Assembly (NCBI RefSeq): GCF_002120225.1 | Contig: NZ_LAPZ01000013.1 | Location: 47,993 to 111,992 of the forward strand | Reading direction: 5' to 3' | Length of the DNA: 64,000 nucleotides | Source: Tenacibaculum holothuriorum | GTDB lineage: Bacteria > Bacteroidota > Bacteroidia > Flavobacteriales > Flavobacteriaceae | Shown here: piece after piece, positions 35,271 through 44,308 of the stretch | Layout: each line of letters begins with the position of its first letter | Numbering within the stretch: the first letter of the stretch is position 1 | Program-made: the position numbers and the translations under genes | The notes under the pieces: model-generated | Databases searched by the model: none | The model's input: the letters and a program-made list of their open reading frames with translations, nothing else | Told to the model about the DNA's origin: nothing

Positions 35271-35636
35271 ATGAAAAAAACAATTAATTTATTAGTTTCT
35301 ATAAATAGAATCTTAATGGTTCTCATTAGTTTATTTTTTGTTACAATCGTTTTGTGCTATATCGCAGTGCTTGCAGAAATTTTGTTAGGAGGGTTTCATA
35401 TCATAACAGTATTAATTCTATTTACATTTTGGAATCATTTGAATAAAATTGAAAAGAAAAGAATTGGTATATACAGTTTAATGACTGTAGCTTATTTTAT
35501 TTTTTGGGGAATTATCGGATTTCTAGACAATTTAAATGAAATATACGAAGTGTTATTTTGGATGGTATTAATCCCAATGTCATTGGCTTTTTACTTAACA
35601 TTTATATTAGAAAAAATAAAAGATAGATTAAAATGA
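35271..35636 (+). CDS. Small membrane protein of the GbsR cassette
   Basis: 121 residues with four predicted helices (about 8-30, 35-55, 66-85 and 92-112). No signature recognised. It overlaps the next gene by 4 bp (ATGA), which means coupled translation. Context: first of three membrane genes after the GbsR-like regulator. Not similar in sequence to the other two. Confidence 0.7.
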   Translation: MKKTINLLVSINRILMVLISLFFVTIVLCYIAVLAEILLGGFHIITVLILFTFWNHLNKIEKKRIGIYSLMTVAYFIFWGIIGFLDNLNEIYEVLFWMVLIPMSLAFYLTFILEKIKDRLK

Positions 35637-35974
35637 TTCAAGCCACTTATATATTGTATTTAGTTTTTTCTGTTACGGTTGTTTTATATGTAGGAAATTT
35701 CTGTTTTCAAAACGGAAAAGTGTATATCCAAAATTATTTTCCGAATAATTTATCTATTGGCAATGCATTAAACAATTCACTATTGGTAGCTTACTACTGT
35801 TTAAATATCGGTTTGGCTATATGGAGTTTACATTCGATTAAAAGAATTCACAGTTTATCAGAAGTACTAGTTGAACTCAGTTCAAAGTTCAGCACCATAT
35901 TATTGATTATTGGAATACTACATTTTAGTAATATTTATATAGTTCATTTAATTCACAAACATTTTAAAAAGTAA
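35633..35974 (+). CDS. Small membrane protein, paralogue of the next gene
   Basis: 113 residues, three helices (about 5-22, 45-68 and 84-104). The middle region (NNSLLVAYYCLNIGLAIWSL, HSLSEVLVELSSKFSTILL) resembles the next gene (LFKIGFYLLNIGFALRII, YKDLVEALSAKIGGFSIYL), and both have a FxNxKxx-like stretch near residue 27. The two are therefore diverged tandem duplicates, perhaps forming a heteromer. No family recognised; start ATG overlaps the previous stop. Confidence 0.7.
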   Translation: MIQATYILYLVFSVTVVLYVGNFCFQNGKVYIQNYFPNNLSIGNALNNSLLVAYYCLNIGLAIWSLHSIKRIHSLSEVLVELSSKFSTILLIIGILHFSNIYIVHLIHKHFKK

Positions 35975-35978
35975 TATT

Positions 35979-36356
35979 ATGAATGGAAATTTAGAGTTAA
36001 TCGCGTATCTGATTTATTTACCAATAAGTATTGGCTTAACAACTTTTGTGTCACAACATCTATTTAAAAACAGTAAGATTTTTATGTTAGATATTTTTCA
36101 TCAAAAAGAAGAAATAGCATTTGCTACGAACAAACTATTCAAAATAGGTTTTTACTTATTGAATATAGGTTTTGCTTTGAGGATTATTCAGGTATATACC
36201 TTATCAAATTATAAAGATTTGGTAGAAGCTTTAAGTGCTAAAATTGGGGGATTTTCAATTTATCTTGGAGTAATTATGATATTTTTTATCATATTCTTCT
36301 TAAAAGGAAGAAAAGCGAGTAAAGAAGCAAACTTAAAATTGAAAAAAAGTAGTTAG
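35979..36356 (+). CDS. Small membrane protein, paralogue of the previous gene
   Basis: 125 residues, three helices (about 8-24, 50-68 and 86-108), with a basic tail (GRKASKEANLKLKKSS) that should face the cytoplasm. It follows the preceding gene by 4 bp and shares the order and spacing of its helices. A hairpin (36392-36422) ends the cassette. No homologous family comes to mind. Confidence 0.7.
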   Translation: MNGNLELIAYLIYLPISIGLTTFVSQHLFKNSKIFMLDIFHQKEEIAFATNKLFKIGFYLLNIGFALRIIQVYTLSNYKDLVEALSAKIGGFSIYLGVIMIFFIIFFLKGRKASKEANLKLKKSS

Positions 36357-36391
36357 GGAAGATTGCTTAATATAATAGAAAAAGAGAAAGT

Positions 36392-36422
36392 AAACCTCAT
36401 AAGTATATTACCTATGAGGTTT
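36392..36422 (+). terminator. Hairpin ending the membrane-protein cassette
   Basis: AAACCTCATA pairs with TATGAGGTTT, with an inner GTA/TAC stem. The following T-run is short, so termination could be partial, allowing some readthrough into the DUF2071 gene. Confidence 0.6.
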
Positions 36423-36447
36423 GTGAATTATTTTAAAATAGAATGAT

Positions 36448-37155
36448 ATGAGTTTTTTAAAAGCAGAATGGCGAAAGCTAATCATGATAAACTATAAAGT
36501 AGCCCCTAAAGAGTTAATGCCCTTTGTACCAAAAGGGACAGAACTCGATTTTTATAAAGACACCTGTTATGTTAGTGTCGTTGGGTTTATGTTTTTGAAT
36601 ACAAAACTATTAGGAGTTAAGGTTCCATTTCATATTAATTTTGAAGAGGTAAATCTAAGATTTTATGTAAAAAGAAAAGAAGTAGATACTTATAAAAGGG
36701 GAGTTGTGTTTATCAAAGAAATTGTTCCAAAATCGGCAATTACATTTGTAGCTAATACAGTATATAATGAAAATTATCAAACATTTCCTATGAAGCATAG
36801 TTGGACAGAGGAAAATGATACATTTTCAGCTTCATATCAATGGAAAACAAATAAAAAATGGAATACAATTTCTGTTGAAAGTGGAGTAAACATAAAACCG
36901 ATTCAACAAAATACTGAAATTGAGTTTATTGCAGAACATTATTGGGGATATGCAAAGAATAAAAATAGAACAACCGAGTATGAGGTAAAACATCCTACTT
37001 GGAACTATTATCCCGTTAGAAGTTTTATGATTGACATAGACTTTAAAAGTACTTACGGAAACGTTTTTTCTTTTTTAGAAACTCTAAAACCAAGTTCAGT
37101 ATTTTTATTAGAAGGTTCAGAAATTAGTGTAGAAAATAAAACAATTATAAAATAA
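36448..37155 (+). CDS. DUF2071 (YqjF-like) protein
   Basis: 235 residues. Starts MSFLKAEWRKLIMINYKVAPKEL, then FVPKGTELDFYKDTCYVSVVGFMFLNTKLLGVKVPFHINFEEVNLRFYV, the typical DUF2071 motif, here with K in place of the usual pocket residues; ending in FMIDIDFKSTYGNVFSFLETLKPSSVFLLEGSEI. The family has an acetoacetate-decarboxylase-like fold, but the catalytic Lys is generally not conserved, and no activity is known. It follows the GbsR cassette by about 90 bp and may be part of it by readthrough. Confidence 0.82.
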   Translation: MSFLKAEWRKLIMINYKVAPKELMPFVPKGTELDFYKDTCYVSVVGFMFLNTKLLGVKVPFHINFEEVNLRFYVKRKEVDTYKRGVVFIKEIVPKSAITFVANTVYNENYQTFPMKHSWTEENDTFSASYQWKTNKKWNTISVESGVNIKPIQQNTEIEFIAEHYWGYAKNKNRTTEYEVKHPTWNYYPVRSFMIDIDFKSTYGNVFSFLETLKPSSVFLLEGSEISVENKTIIK

Positions 37156-37157
37156 GA

Positions 37158-37183
37158 AAACCCTCACGTAAGAGTGAGGGTTT
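37158..37183. terminator. Bidirectional terminator
   Basis: AAACCCTCAC pairs with GTGAGGGTTT around a 6-base loop; lies between the convergent DUF2071 and icmF genes. Confidence 0.85.
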
Positions 37184-37211
37184 ATAAATATTTATCAAAA
37201 GGCTAAACCTT

Positions 37212-40200
37212 TTACATATTGCGTCTGTACTGACCACCTACTTCAAATAAAGCAGCCGTAATTTGACCTAAAGAACATACTTTAGAAGCTTCCATTAACT
37301 TTTCAAAAATATTTTCATTCTGAATAGCTGCTGTTTGAATTTTTGCTAATTCCTCAGCAACTTTAGCTTCGTTAGCTTGATTTAAGTTTTCTTTAGTTTT
37401 TATTTGGAATTGTTTTTCTTCTTCAGTTGCTCTAATTACCTCCTGTGGAGTAACCGTTGGAGACCCTTTAGAACTTAAGAAGGTGTTAACTCCAATAATT
37501 GGGAATTCACCCGTATGCTTTAAGGTTTCATAGTATAAACTTTCTTCTTGAATTTTAGAACGCTGATACATTGTTTCCATTGCTCCTAAAACTCCACCAC
37601 GCTCTGTAATTCTATCAAATTCTGTTAGTACTGCCTCTTCTACTAAATCTGTTAATTCTTCAATAATAAATGAACCTTGTATTGGGTTTTCGTTTTTCGC
37701 TAATCCTAATTCCTTATTAATGATTAACTGAATTGCCATGGCTCTACGTACACTTTCTTCTGTAGGAGTCGTAATAGCTTCATCATAAGCATTTGTATGT
37801 AAAGAATTACAGTTATCGTAAATAGCATATAACGCTTGTAAGGTTGTGCGGATATCATTAAAATCAATCTCCTGAGCATGTAATGAACGTCCTGAAGTCT
37901 GAATATGATACTTTAACATTTGAGCTCTAGGGTTTGCAGCATATTTATATTTTAATGCTTTAGCCCAAATTTTACGAGCAACACGACCAATAACTGCATA
38001 TTCAGGGTCAATACCATTAGAGAAGAAGAATGATAAGTTTGGACCAAACTTATTAATATCCATTCCACGAGATAAATAATACTCCACATAAGTAAAACCA
38101 TTTGCCAATGTTAAAGCTAACTGTGTGATAGGATTTGCACCTGCTTCAGCAATATGATATCCAGAGATAGAAACCGAATAGAAGTTTCTAACATTTTTCT
38201 CAATAAAATATTCTTGAACATCTCCCATTAAGCGTAAAGCAAATTCTGTAGAGAAAATACAAGTATTTTGTGCTTGATCTTCCTTTAAAATATCTGCCTG
38301 AACCGTACCACGAACCTGTGCTAAAGTAGTTGCTTTAATTTCTGCGTATACATCAGCTGGTAAAATTTGATCACCAGTAACTCCTAATAGTAATAAACCT
38401 AAACCATCGTTTCCTTCAGGTAAATCTCCATTATATTTTGGACGATCAATTCCTTTATCATCATATAGTTCTTTTAACTTAGCTTCTACTTTGCTTTCTA
38501 AACCGTGTTCTTTGATGTACTTCTCACAATTCTGATCAATTGCGGCATTCATAAAGAATCCAAGTAACATTGGGGCGGGACCATTAATAGTCATCGAAAC
38601 AGAAGTCATGGCATGACTTAAATCAAAACCAGAGTATAGTTTCTTAGCATCATCTAAACAACAAATAGAAACTCCAGCATTACCAATTTTTCCATAAATA
38701 TCTGGTCTATGTCCAGGGTCATTACCATATAAAGTAACCGAATCAAATGCCGTAGATAAACGTTTTGCAGGCATTCCTAAACTTACATAGTGAAAACGTC
38801 TGTTGGTTCTTTCTGGACCTCCTTCACCTGCAAACATTCTTGTAGGATCTTCACCTGTACGTTTGAAAGGGTATAATCCTGAAGCATACGGGAATTCTCC
38901 AGGAACATTTTCCTGTAAGTTCCAACGTAGCAAATCACCCCAAGCTTGATACTTTGGTAAAGCTACTTTAGGAATATCTGAGTGAGATAATGATTTTGTA
39001 TGTGTTTCAATTTTAATTTCCTTATCACGTACTTTAAACGTATAAATAGGATCTTTATATTTCTTAACTTTAGTATCCCAGTTTAAAATGATTTCCCAGT
39101 TATGCGGGTCTAAATCCATTTTAACTCTGTCAAACTCGGCTACTAATAGCTTTAAAAAGTCTTTGTTTTCTTCAGTAGTATTAATAGAATTTTCGTCAAT
39201 TCCTGATTTATCTAAACTAATAGTAGCTTCAGAAACACTTTCGATTGTTTTATAAATCCCATATAATTTTTGAGCTACTTTTTCCTGAGCATCTACTTTT
39301 TTGTCGTAGGCTCTATTATTTTCTGAAATTTCAGATAAATAACGAGTTCTTGCTGGTGGAATTACAAATATCTTTTCAGACATTTCTTTTGTAATTTCAA
39401 AAGTCGACTGTAAATCAGATCCAGTTTTTTCAACCAGTTTGTCCATAATCGCTTTGTAAAGCGAGTTCATTCCTGGATCGTTAAATTGAGATGCAATCGT
39501 ACCAAATACAGGCATGTCATCCATATGAACATCCCATAAATTGTTATTACGCATGTATTGTTTTTTTACATCACGTAAAGCATCTAATGCACCTCTTTTA
39601 TCAAATTTGTTAATTGCTACCAAATCGGCAAAATCTAGCATGTCAATTTTTTCTAACTGAGTTGCAGCACCAAATTCAGGAGTCATTACATACAATGACG
39701 TATCTGAGTGTTCAATAATTTCGGTATCTGATTGTCCAATACCAGAAGTTTCTAAGATGATTAAATCAAATTCAGCAGCTTTTAATACTTCAACAGCTTC
39801 GTTTACATATTTTGATAACGCTAAATTAGATTGACGAGTTGCCAACGAACGCATATATACTCGTTCATTGTTAATTGCATTCATACGAATACGGTCTCCT
39901 AATAAAGCTCCTCCCGTTTTTCTTTTAGAGGGATCTACAGAAATTAATCCGATAGTTTTATTTGGGAAATCAATTAAAAAACGACGTACTAATTCGTCAA
40001 CTAAACTCGATTTACCAGCACCTCCAGTACCTGTAATTCCTAAAACAGGAGTTTTAGAATCTTTATTTTTTTCATGGATAATATCTAAACTTTCTTTAGC
40101 AACTTCTGGGAAGTTTTCTGCTGAAGAAATAACACGAGCAATACTTCCAATTTCTTTGTCTGCTAAATTATTTACTTCACCATTTAGGGTATCACCAATT

Positions 40201-40637
40201 GCAAAATCTGATTTTTCAACTAAATCATTGATCATTCCTTGCAACCCTAATTCACGACCATCATCTGGAGAATAAATACGAGTAATTCCATAATCCATTA
40301 ATTCCTTAATTTCTTCAGGAAGTATTACTCCACCACCGCCACCAAATATTTTAATATGTCCAGCACCTTTTTCTTGAAGAAGGTCGTACATATATTTAAA
40401 ATATTCATTGTGTCCTCCTTGGTAAGAGGTCATTGCAATAGCATTGGCATCTTCCTGTATAGCACAGTTTACAACTTCTTCTACACTTCTGTCGTGTCCT
40501 AAGTGAATTACTTCAACCCCAGTAGATTGAATAATTCTACGCATAATATTGATTGCTGCATCATGCCCGTCGAATAATGAGGCTGCAGTAACAATTCTTA
40601 CTTTATGTTTTGGTTTATAAGGAGCTATTTGTTCCAT
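37212..40637 (-). CDS. icmF: Fused isobutyryl-CoA mutase IcmF
   Basis: 1141 residues from ATG at 40637; a longer frame (1165) begins at 40709 but adds a sequence not resembling the family. Domain order is diagnostic of IcmF: B12-binding domain (about 10-140; DGHDAA with His25 as cobalt ligand), MeaB-like G-protein chaperone (about 195-400; Walker A GTGGAGKS at 203-210, NKFD for guanine), linker, then the mutase TIM barrel (about 560-1090). It rearranges isobutyryl-CoA to butyryl-CoA (some act on isovaleryl- or pivalyl-CoA) with adenosylcobalamin. Likely links valine/branched-chain degradation. Monocistronic. Methylmalonyl-CoA mutase is excluded by the fusion order. Confidence 0.93.
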   Translation of the reverse strand: MEQIAPYKPKHKVRIVTAASLFDGHDAAINIMRRIIQSTGVEVIHLGHDRSVEEVVNCAIQEDANAIAMTSYQGGHNEYFKYMYDLLQEKGAGHIKIFGGGGGVILPEEIKELMDYGITRIYSPDDGRELGLQGMINDLVEKSDFAIGDTLNGEVNNLADKEIGSIARVISSAENFPEVAKESLDIIHEKNKDSKTPVLGITGTGGAGKSSLVDELVRRFLIDFPNKTIGLISVDPSKRKTGGALLGDRIRMNAINNERVYMRSLATRQSNLALSKYVNEAVEVLKAAEFDLIILETSGIGQSDTEIIEHSDTSLYVMTPEFGAATQLEKIDMLDFADLVAINKFDKRGALDALRDVKKQYMRNNNLWDVHMDDMPVFGTIASQFNDPGMNSLYKAIMDKLVEKTGSDLQSTFEITKEMSEKIFVIPPARTRYLSEISENNRAYDKKVDAQEKVAQKLYGIYKTIESVSEATISLDKSGIDENSINTTEENKDFLKLLVAEFDRVKMDLDPHNWEIILNWDTKVKKYKDPIYTFKVRDKEIKIETHTKSLSHSDIPKVALPKYQAWGDLLRWNLQENVPGEFPYASGLYPFKRTGEDPTRMFAGEGGPERTNRRFHYVSLGMPAKRLSTAFDSVTLYGNDPGHRPDIYGKIGNAGVSICCLDDAKKLYSGFDLSHAMTSVSMTINGPAPMLLGFFMNAAIDQNCEKYIKEHGLESKVEAKLKELYDDKGIDRPKYNGDLPEGNDGLGLLLLGVTGDQILPADVYAEIKATTLAQVRGTVQADILKEDQAQNTCIFSTEFALRLMGDVQEYFIEKNVRNFYSVSISGYHIAEAGANPITQLALTLANGFTYVEYYLSRGMDINKFGPNLSFFFSNGIDPEYAVIGRVARKIWAKALKYKYAANPRAQMLKYHIQTSGRSLHAQEIDFNDIRTTLQALYAIYDNCNSLHTNAYDEAITTPTEESVRRAMAIQLIINKELGLAKNENPIQGSFIIEELTDLVEEAVLTEFDRITERGGVLGAMETMYQRSKIQEESLYYETLKHTGEFPIIGVNTFLSSKGSPTVTPQEVIRATEEEKQFQIKTKENLNQANEAKVAEELAKIQTAAIQNENIFEKLMEASKVCSLGQITAALFEVGGQYRRNM

Positions 40638-40779
40638 TCGTAAATTGTCTTGATTTTCGGGTACGCAATTTACGGAAATAATAAAGAATATGTAGTTTTT
40701 GAAAATCAAAAATACCTAATTTTAGGTATGTTATAGTCTGTAGAATGTAGTGATATTTGACAAATTAAAAACTTTACAG

Positions 40780-41382
40780 ATGAAAAGAATTTTACATTTT
40801 TGTTTTATTTTATTTTTTTTAGCCTTTATCGGTTGTTCAGATAGTTCAGAAGATTTAAAGGAGTTTGATGGTTCAATAGAATCAATTGAGAGTTTTATAT
40901 CACCAGAAACAGTTAACGCTATGAAAAATTTAGGGTTTGTTTTCAATACAGGTAACACACCTCCTAATATTGAAGGTAGTTATCTCATGAGTGAGAATAT
41001 TTTGAAAAAAACAACTGTAGTTCCTGATTATATTCCAGGGTTTAGATTCACAAATATTCTTTATACTTTTTCTAACCAAAATGGTGTTAATTTAGATTTT
41101 AAATCGAAACAAGGAAGTCAAATATCAGAAGGAAAAGGTTCATTTATTTCAGGTGAAGGAAATAAATTTTCTATTTATTTAAAAACTAAAACTCGAATTA
41201 ATAATTCAGTAGAAGCTATTACTGTTGAAGCTTTATCAGGAGAGTATACAGATACAGGGATAAAAAACTTAATATCTATTTCAGTTATGTTAGATGATAA
41301 AGGAGATCCAGATAATGTATATATTGATAACAATACTGGAAGATTATTTTATGACAAAGATGGTTTCTCACCTAAGCAATAA
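40780..41382 (+). CDS. Lipoprotein, unknown function
   Basis: 200 residues from ATG at 40780 (the frame is open from 40750 but the later ATG puts the hydrophobic signal right at the start). The lipobox FIGCSDSSED with Cys at about residue 18 has an Asp-rich tail behind it, common in surface-exposed lipoproteins of this phylum (LES-type export signal). The rest is beta-rich without a recognised domain. Divergent from icmF with 142 bp between; convergent terminator at 41404-41439. Confidence 0.7.
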   Translation: MKRILHFCFILFFLAFIGCSDSSEDLKEFDGSIESIESFISPETVNAMKNLGFVFNTGNTPPNIEGSYLMSENILKKTTVVPDYIPGFRFTNILYTFSNQNGVNLDFKSKQGSQISEGKGSFISGEGNKFSIYLKTKTRINNSVEAITVEALSGEYTDTGIKNLISISVMLDDKGDPDNVYIDNNTGRLFYDKDGFSPKQ

Positions 41383-41403
41383 TTTTAAAGATTATTTGAA
41401 TTT

Positions 41404-41439
41404 AAAAAAGAGAATTTACAGTAGTAAATTCTCTTTTTT
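41404..41439. terminator. Bidirectional terminator
   Basis: AAAAAAGAGAATTTAC pairs with GTAAATTCTCTTTTTT, 4-base loop. Lies between the lipoprotein gene and the convergent small HEXXH gene. Confidence 0.9.
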
Positions 41440-41451
41440 TAACGATTCTAC

Positions 41452-41775
41452 TTATAGATACTTTAAAAAAGAGAATAATTTTCTTTTCTCTAAATAATAT
41501 AAATTAGATTCATTTAAATAGGCTTCACGTTCAAAACTTAAATTTTTATAAGCTAAGAATCCGTTTTTATACTTTAAAAGCTTAATAAACCATTCTAAGC
41601 CATAAAACAGATAGAAGAAAATAATGAGTAACTCTTGTTGCTGCTTTAAATGGATTTTTTCGTGATTTACAAGTTCATAATTAAGTTTTAAATCTTTTCT
41701 TTTTAAAAAAATGAAAGGATATAAAGTTAAGCCAACAAAACCTTTAGGGATGATATGTTTTGAGATTAATATCAT
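41452..41775 (-). CDS. Small membrane protein with HEXXH motif
   Basis: 107 residues. Contains HEKIH (residues 38-42, in NHEKIHLKQQQELL), a hydrophobic helix LLIIFFYLFYGLEWFIKLL after it, and FEREAY near residue 82, where a Glu could be the third zinc ligand. HEXXH plus downstream Glu are the elements of a zincin metallopeptidase; the small size and membrane helix are those of a M48/M56-type minimal core. I recall similar conserved small proteins in Bacteroidota but no described function. An enzymatic role is inference only. Confidence 0.7.
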   Translation of the reverse strand: MILISKHIIPKGFVGLTLYPFIFLKRKDLKLNYELVNHEKIHLKQQQELLIIFFYLFYGLEWFIKLLKYKNGFLAYKNLSFEREAYLNESNLYYLEKRKLFSFLKYL

Positions 41776-41835
41776 AGTTAAATAGTAGTCTATTTGGTTG
41801 TGGTAAAGATAGTTAAATTAAATGGATACTTTTGA

Positions 41836-42717
41836 TTATCCTAATTTTTCTATCAAAGACTTTACCATCGGATTTCGATTCTGTTCGTTCCAAACAACAG
41901 ATAAAGTAGTACGTTGTTTAATCTTTGTGAGTTCAATAAATTTTACATTCATATTATAACCATATTGTAATGATTTTGGAACGATTGATAGTCCGAAATT
42001 ATTTTCTACTAATTTGTAAATAGATGCAGCGTGAATGGTATTATGAGATACAATGGGGGTAAACCCGCTATCAGTAAAAATTTGCATTACTTTTTCGTAA
42101 TAAGAAGGACTATAAGAAGGGTCGAATAGAATAAAAGACTCATCTTTTAACTGTTGTAAATTTTTAAAATTATGTTCATCAATCGGATGATTTTTAGGAA
42201 GAACAAGACAAAAAGTTTCTTCTAAAATAGGTTGTAACCTAAGTCCTCTGGGGATACGATCTAAACGAATAAAACCTATGTCAATATGATAAGATAATAA
42301 ATTGTCTATTTGTTGTTGATTATCCATTTCTTGAAAACCAAATTGTACATCAGGATGTTCTTTTTTAAAGTGAAGCAGTAGATTAGGTATAATTTCTTGC
42401 ATTGCAGAACCCACATAACCAAAATCTAATTTACCATGCTTTCCTTCATGTAATAGTTTTGCGTAATCTAAGATGTTGTCAAGTTTTTTTAAGTTTTGAG
42501 TTAATTCATTTTTTAAGAAAGTTCCAGCAGTTGTTAATAAGACTTTTCTATTGTGTCTTTCAAATAATTGAATACCCAAATCATCTTCCATTTGCTTGAT
42601 CTGTCTACTCAAACCAGGTTGTGAAATAAACAAACGTTCGGCAGCTTTTCTAAAATGCAAATCTTCAGCAACTGCTAAAAAATAACGTAAATGTCTTAAT
42701 TCTATCTGATAACTCAT
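41836..42717 (-). CDS. LysR-type transcriptional regulator
   Basis: 293 residues, standard LTTR length. N-terminal HTH (2-62: IELRHLRYFLAVAEDLHFRKAAERL, ISQPGLSRQIKQMEDDLG) is followed by a periplasmic-binding-like co-inducer domain (FGYVGSAMQEIIPNLL, IGFIRLD, LPKNHPI, VENNFGLSIVPKS). It is divergent from hutH with 78 bp between start codons, and identical -7 elements face away from each other in that gap; so it is the likely regulator of histidine degradation. Its co-inducer might be urocanate, but that is inference. Confidence 0.9.
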   Translation of the reverse strand: MSYQIELRHLRYFLAVAEDLHFRKAAERLFISQPGLSRQIKQMEDDLGIQLFERHNRKVLLTTAGTFLKNELTQNLKKLDNILDYAKLLHEGKHGKLDFGYVGSAMQEIIPNLLLHFKKEHPDVQFGFQEMDNQQQIDNLLSYHIDIGFIRLDRIPRGLRLQPILEETFCLVLPKNHPIDEHNFKNLQQLKDESFILFDPSYSPSYYEKVMQIFTDSGFTPIVSHNTIHAASIYKLVENNFGLSIVPKSLQYGYNMNVKFIELTKIKQRTTLSVVWNEQNRNPMVKSLIEKLG

Positions 42718-42733
42718 AATTATTAATTGACGA

Positions 42734-42775
42734 CAAAATTAGTCTTGTTAAGCATCAAAAATACAAGTAATTTTG
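42734..42775. promoter_or_regulatory. Divergent promoters of the LysR gene and hutH
   Basis: Minus strand: TAATTTTG at 42741-42734 for the LysR gene, with TTG (CAA at 42764-42766) 22 bp off. Plus strand: TAATTTTG at 42768-42775 for hutH, with TTG (42745-42747) 20 bp off. The two -7 elements are an 8-bp inverted repeat, and each promoter's -33 lies inside the other's spacer. Confidence 0.65.
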
Positions 42776-42795
42776 TAAAAAACGAAGTAAAGAAT

Positions 42796-44283
42796 ATGTT
42801 TAAATACGGAATAGATCATTTAACAGTAGATAAAGTAATTGCAATTGCTAAGGGTGAGTTAAAAGCAGTTATTACAGAAGCTGTTAAAGAAAAAGTAAAT
42901 GTTTGTAGAGCAAAGGTAGAAACCATGGCAAATTCTGATGCTGCGGTATACGGAATTAATACAGGGTTTGGACCTTTGTGTGATGTACAAATTACTCCAG
43001 AAGAAACGAGTAAATTACAAGAGAACTTATTGATAACCCATGCCGTTGGAGTTGGGAATCCAATTGATAAAACCTTGTCTAAAATTATGATGATTTGTAA
43101 AGTACATGCTTTATGTCAAGGATTTTCAGGAGTTCGTTTAGAAATGATAGAACGTATTGTTTATTTTATTGAAAACAATATTTTACCAGTAGTTCCAGAG
43201 CAAGGTTCGGTCGGTGCCTCAGGTGATTTAGCTCCGTTATCACATTTATTTTTACCGTTGCTAGGTGAAGGTGAATTTTGGGTAAAGGATGAGATATTAC
43301 CTGCAAAAGAAGTATTGGCAAACCATGGTTTAGAACCATTAACTTTAATGGCAAAAGAAGGGTTAGGTTTAATTAATGGTACTCAGTTTATTTTATCACA
43401 TGCAATCGTAGGATTGAAAAAGATGGAGTATTTATTAGACCTAGCAGATGTTGCAGGAGCGATGACTTTAGAGGGGTATTCAGGAAATGTTTCACCATTT
43501 AAAGAAGAATTGCATAAAATTCGTCCGTTTAAAGGAAATTTAAAAGTAGCAGAACGTATGCGTATATTACTAAAAGGTTCACAAAATGTAGAAGATACGA
43601 GTTTCCCAAGGGTGCAAGACCCATATTCAATTCGTTGTATGCCTCAAGTTCATGGAGCTTCGAGAAATGCTTTTAATCATTTGAATGAATTGGCAGAGAT
43701 AGAGATGAACTCTGTAACAGACAACCCGATTGTATTAAGTGAAACAGAAGCAATTTCAGGAGGGAATTTCCACGGACAACCTTTAGCCATGGCTTTAGAT
43801 TATGCTTCTATAGCAGCAGCCGAATTAGGAAATATTTCTGACAGGCGTTGTTATTTATTATTAGAAGGAAAATACGGATTACCAAGATTGTTAACTACTG
43901 CAGGAGGGTTAAACTCTGGGTTTATGATTCCACAGTATACCACAGCAGCTTTGGTTACTGAAAACAAATCATTATGTTTTCCTCCATCAGCAGATAGTGT
44001 TCCAACTTCATTAGGACAAGAAGATCATGTGTCTATGGGAAGTATTTCAGGAAGAAAATTCAATCAGATTTTAGGAAACTTAGACAAAATTTTTGCCATT
44101 GAGTTGATGTATGCTGCACAAGCCATGGAATTTAGAAGACCTAATACATTTTCAGAAATTATTGAAGAAAACTTCTCAATAGTTAGAAGTAAAGTAGCTA
44201 AGTTAGAAGAAGATCGTGTGTTAAAAGACGATATCAACATATTGGTAACAATGGTTAAAAATCAAGATTTTAAGGTAGCATAA
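42796..44283 (+). CDS. hutH: Histidine ammonia-lyase
   Basis: 495 residues from ATG at 42796; the frame is open from a TTG at 42727, but that stretch holds the promoter. It converts histidine to urocanate and ammonia. The MIO cofactor triad Ala141-Ser142-Gly143 lies in GSVGASGDLAPLSH. Other markers: NTGFGPL, MSMxQAL-like VQDPYSIRCMPQVHGASRNA, LNSGFMIPQYTTAALVTENK and DSVPTSLGQEDHVSMGS. All active-site Tyr/Arg positions seem intact. First gene of a hut unit with hutU 25 bp downstream. Confidence 0.96.
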   Translation: MFKYGIDHLTVDKVIAIAKGELKAVITEAVKEKVNVCRAKVETMANSDAAVYGINTGFGPLCDVQITPEETSKLQENLLITHAVGVGNPIDKTLSKIMMICKVHALCQGFSGVRLEMIERIVYFIENNILPVVPEQGSVGASGDLAPLSHLFLPLLGEGEFWVKDEILPAKEVLANHGLEPLTLMAKEGLGLINGTQFILSHAIVGLKKMEYLLDLADVAGAMTLEGYSGNVSPFKEELHKIRPFKGNLKVAERMRILLKGSQNVEDTSFPRVQDPYSIRCMPQVHGASRNAFNHLNELAEIEMNSVTDNPIVLSETEAISGGNFHGQPLAMALDYASIAAAELGNISDRRCYLLLEGKYGLPRLLTTAGGLNSGFMIPQYTTAALVTENKSLCFPPSADSVPTSLGQEDHVSMGSISGRKFNQILGNLDKIFAIELMYAAQAMEFRRPNTFSEIIEENFSIVRSKVAKLEEDRVLKDDINILVTMVKNQDFKVA

Positions 44284-44308
44284 TTTATAGTTTTAAAAAG
44301 AAAGTAGT

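Noticed and set aside
39868..40275. 135-residue ORF opposite icmF
   Set aside because: Antisense shadow over the G-protein domain of IcmF; its amino acids are a mirror of that gene's codon use.
37212..40637. Reading the large fused protein as methylmalonyl-CoA mutase
   Set aside because: The order B12 domain, G-protein, mutase barrel in one chain is that of IcmF; methylmalonyl-CoA mutases have the B12 domain at the C-terminus and a separate chaperone.
42727..42795. N-terminal extension of hutH from a TTG
   Set aside because: This stretch contains the -33 and -7 elements of the hutH promoter and does not resemble the family start; ATG at 42796 fits.
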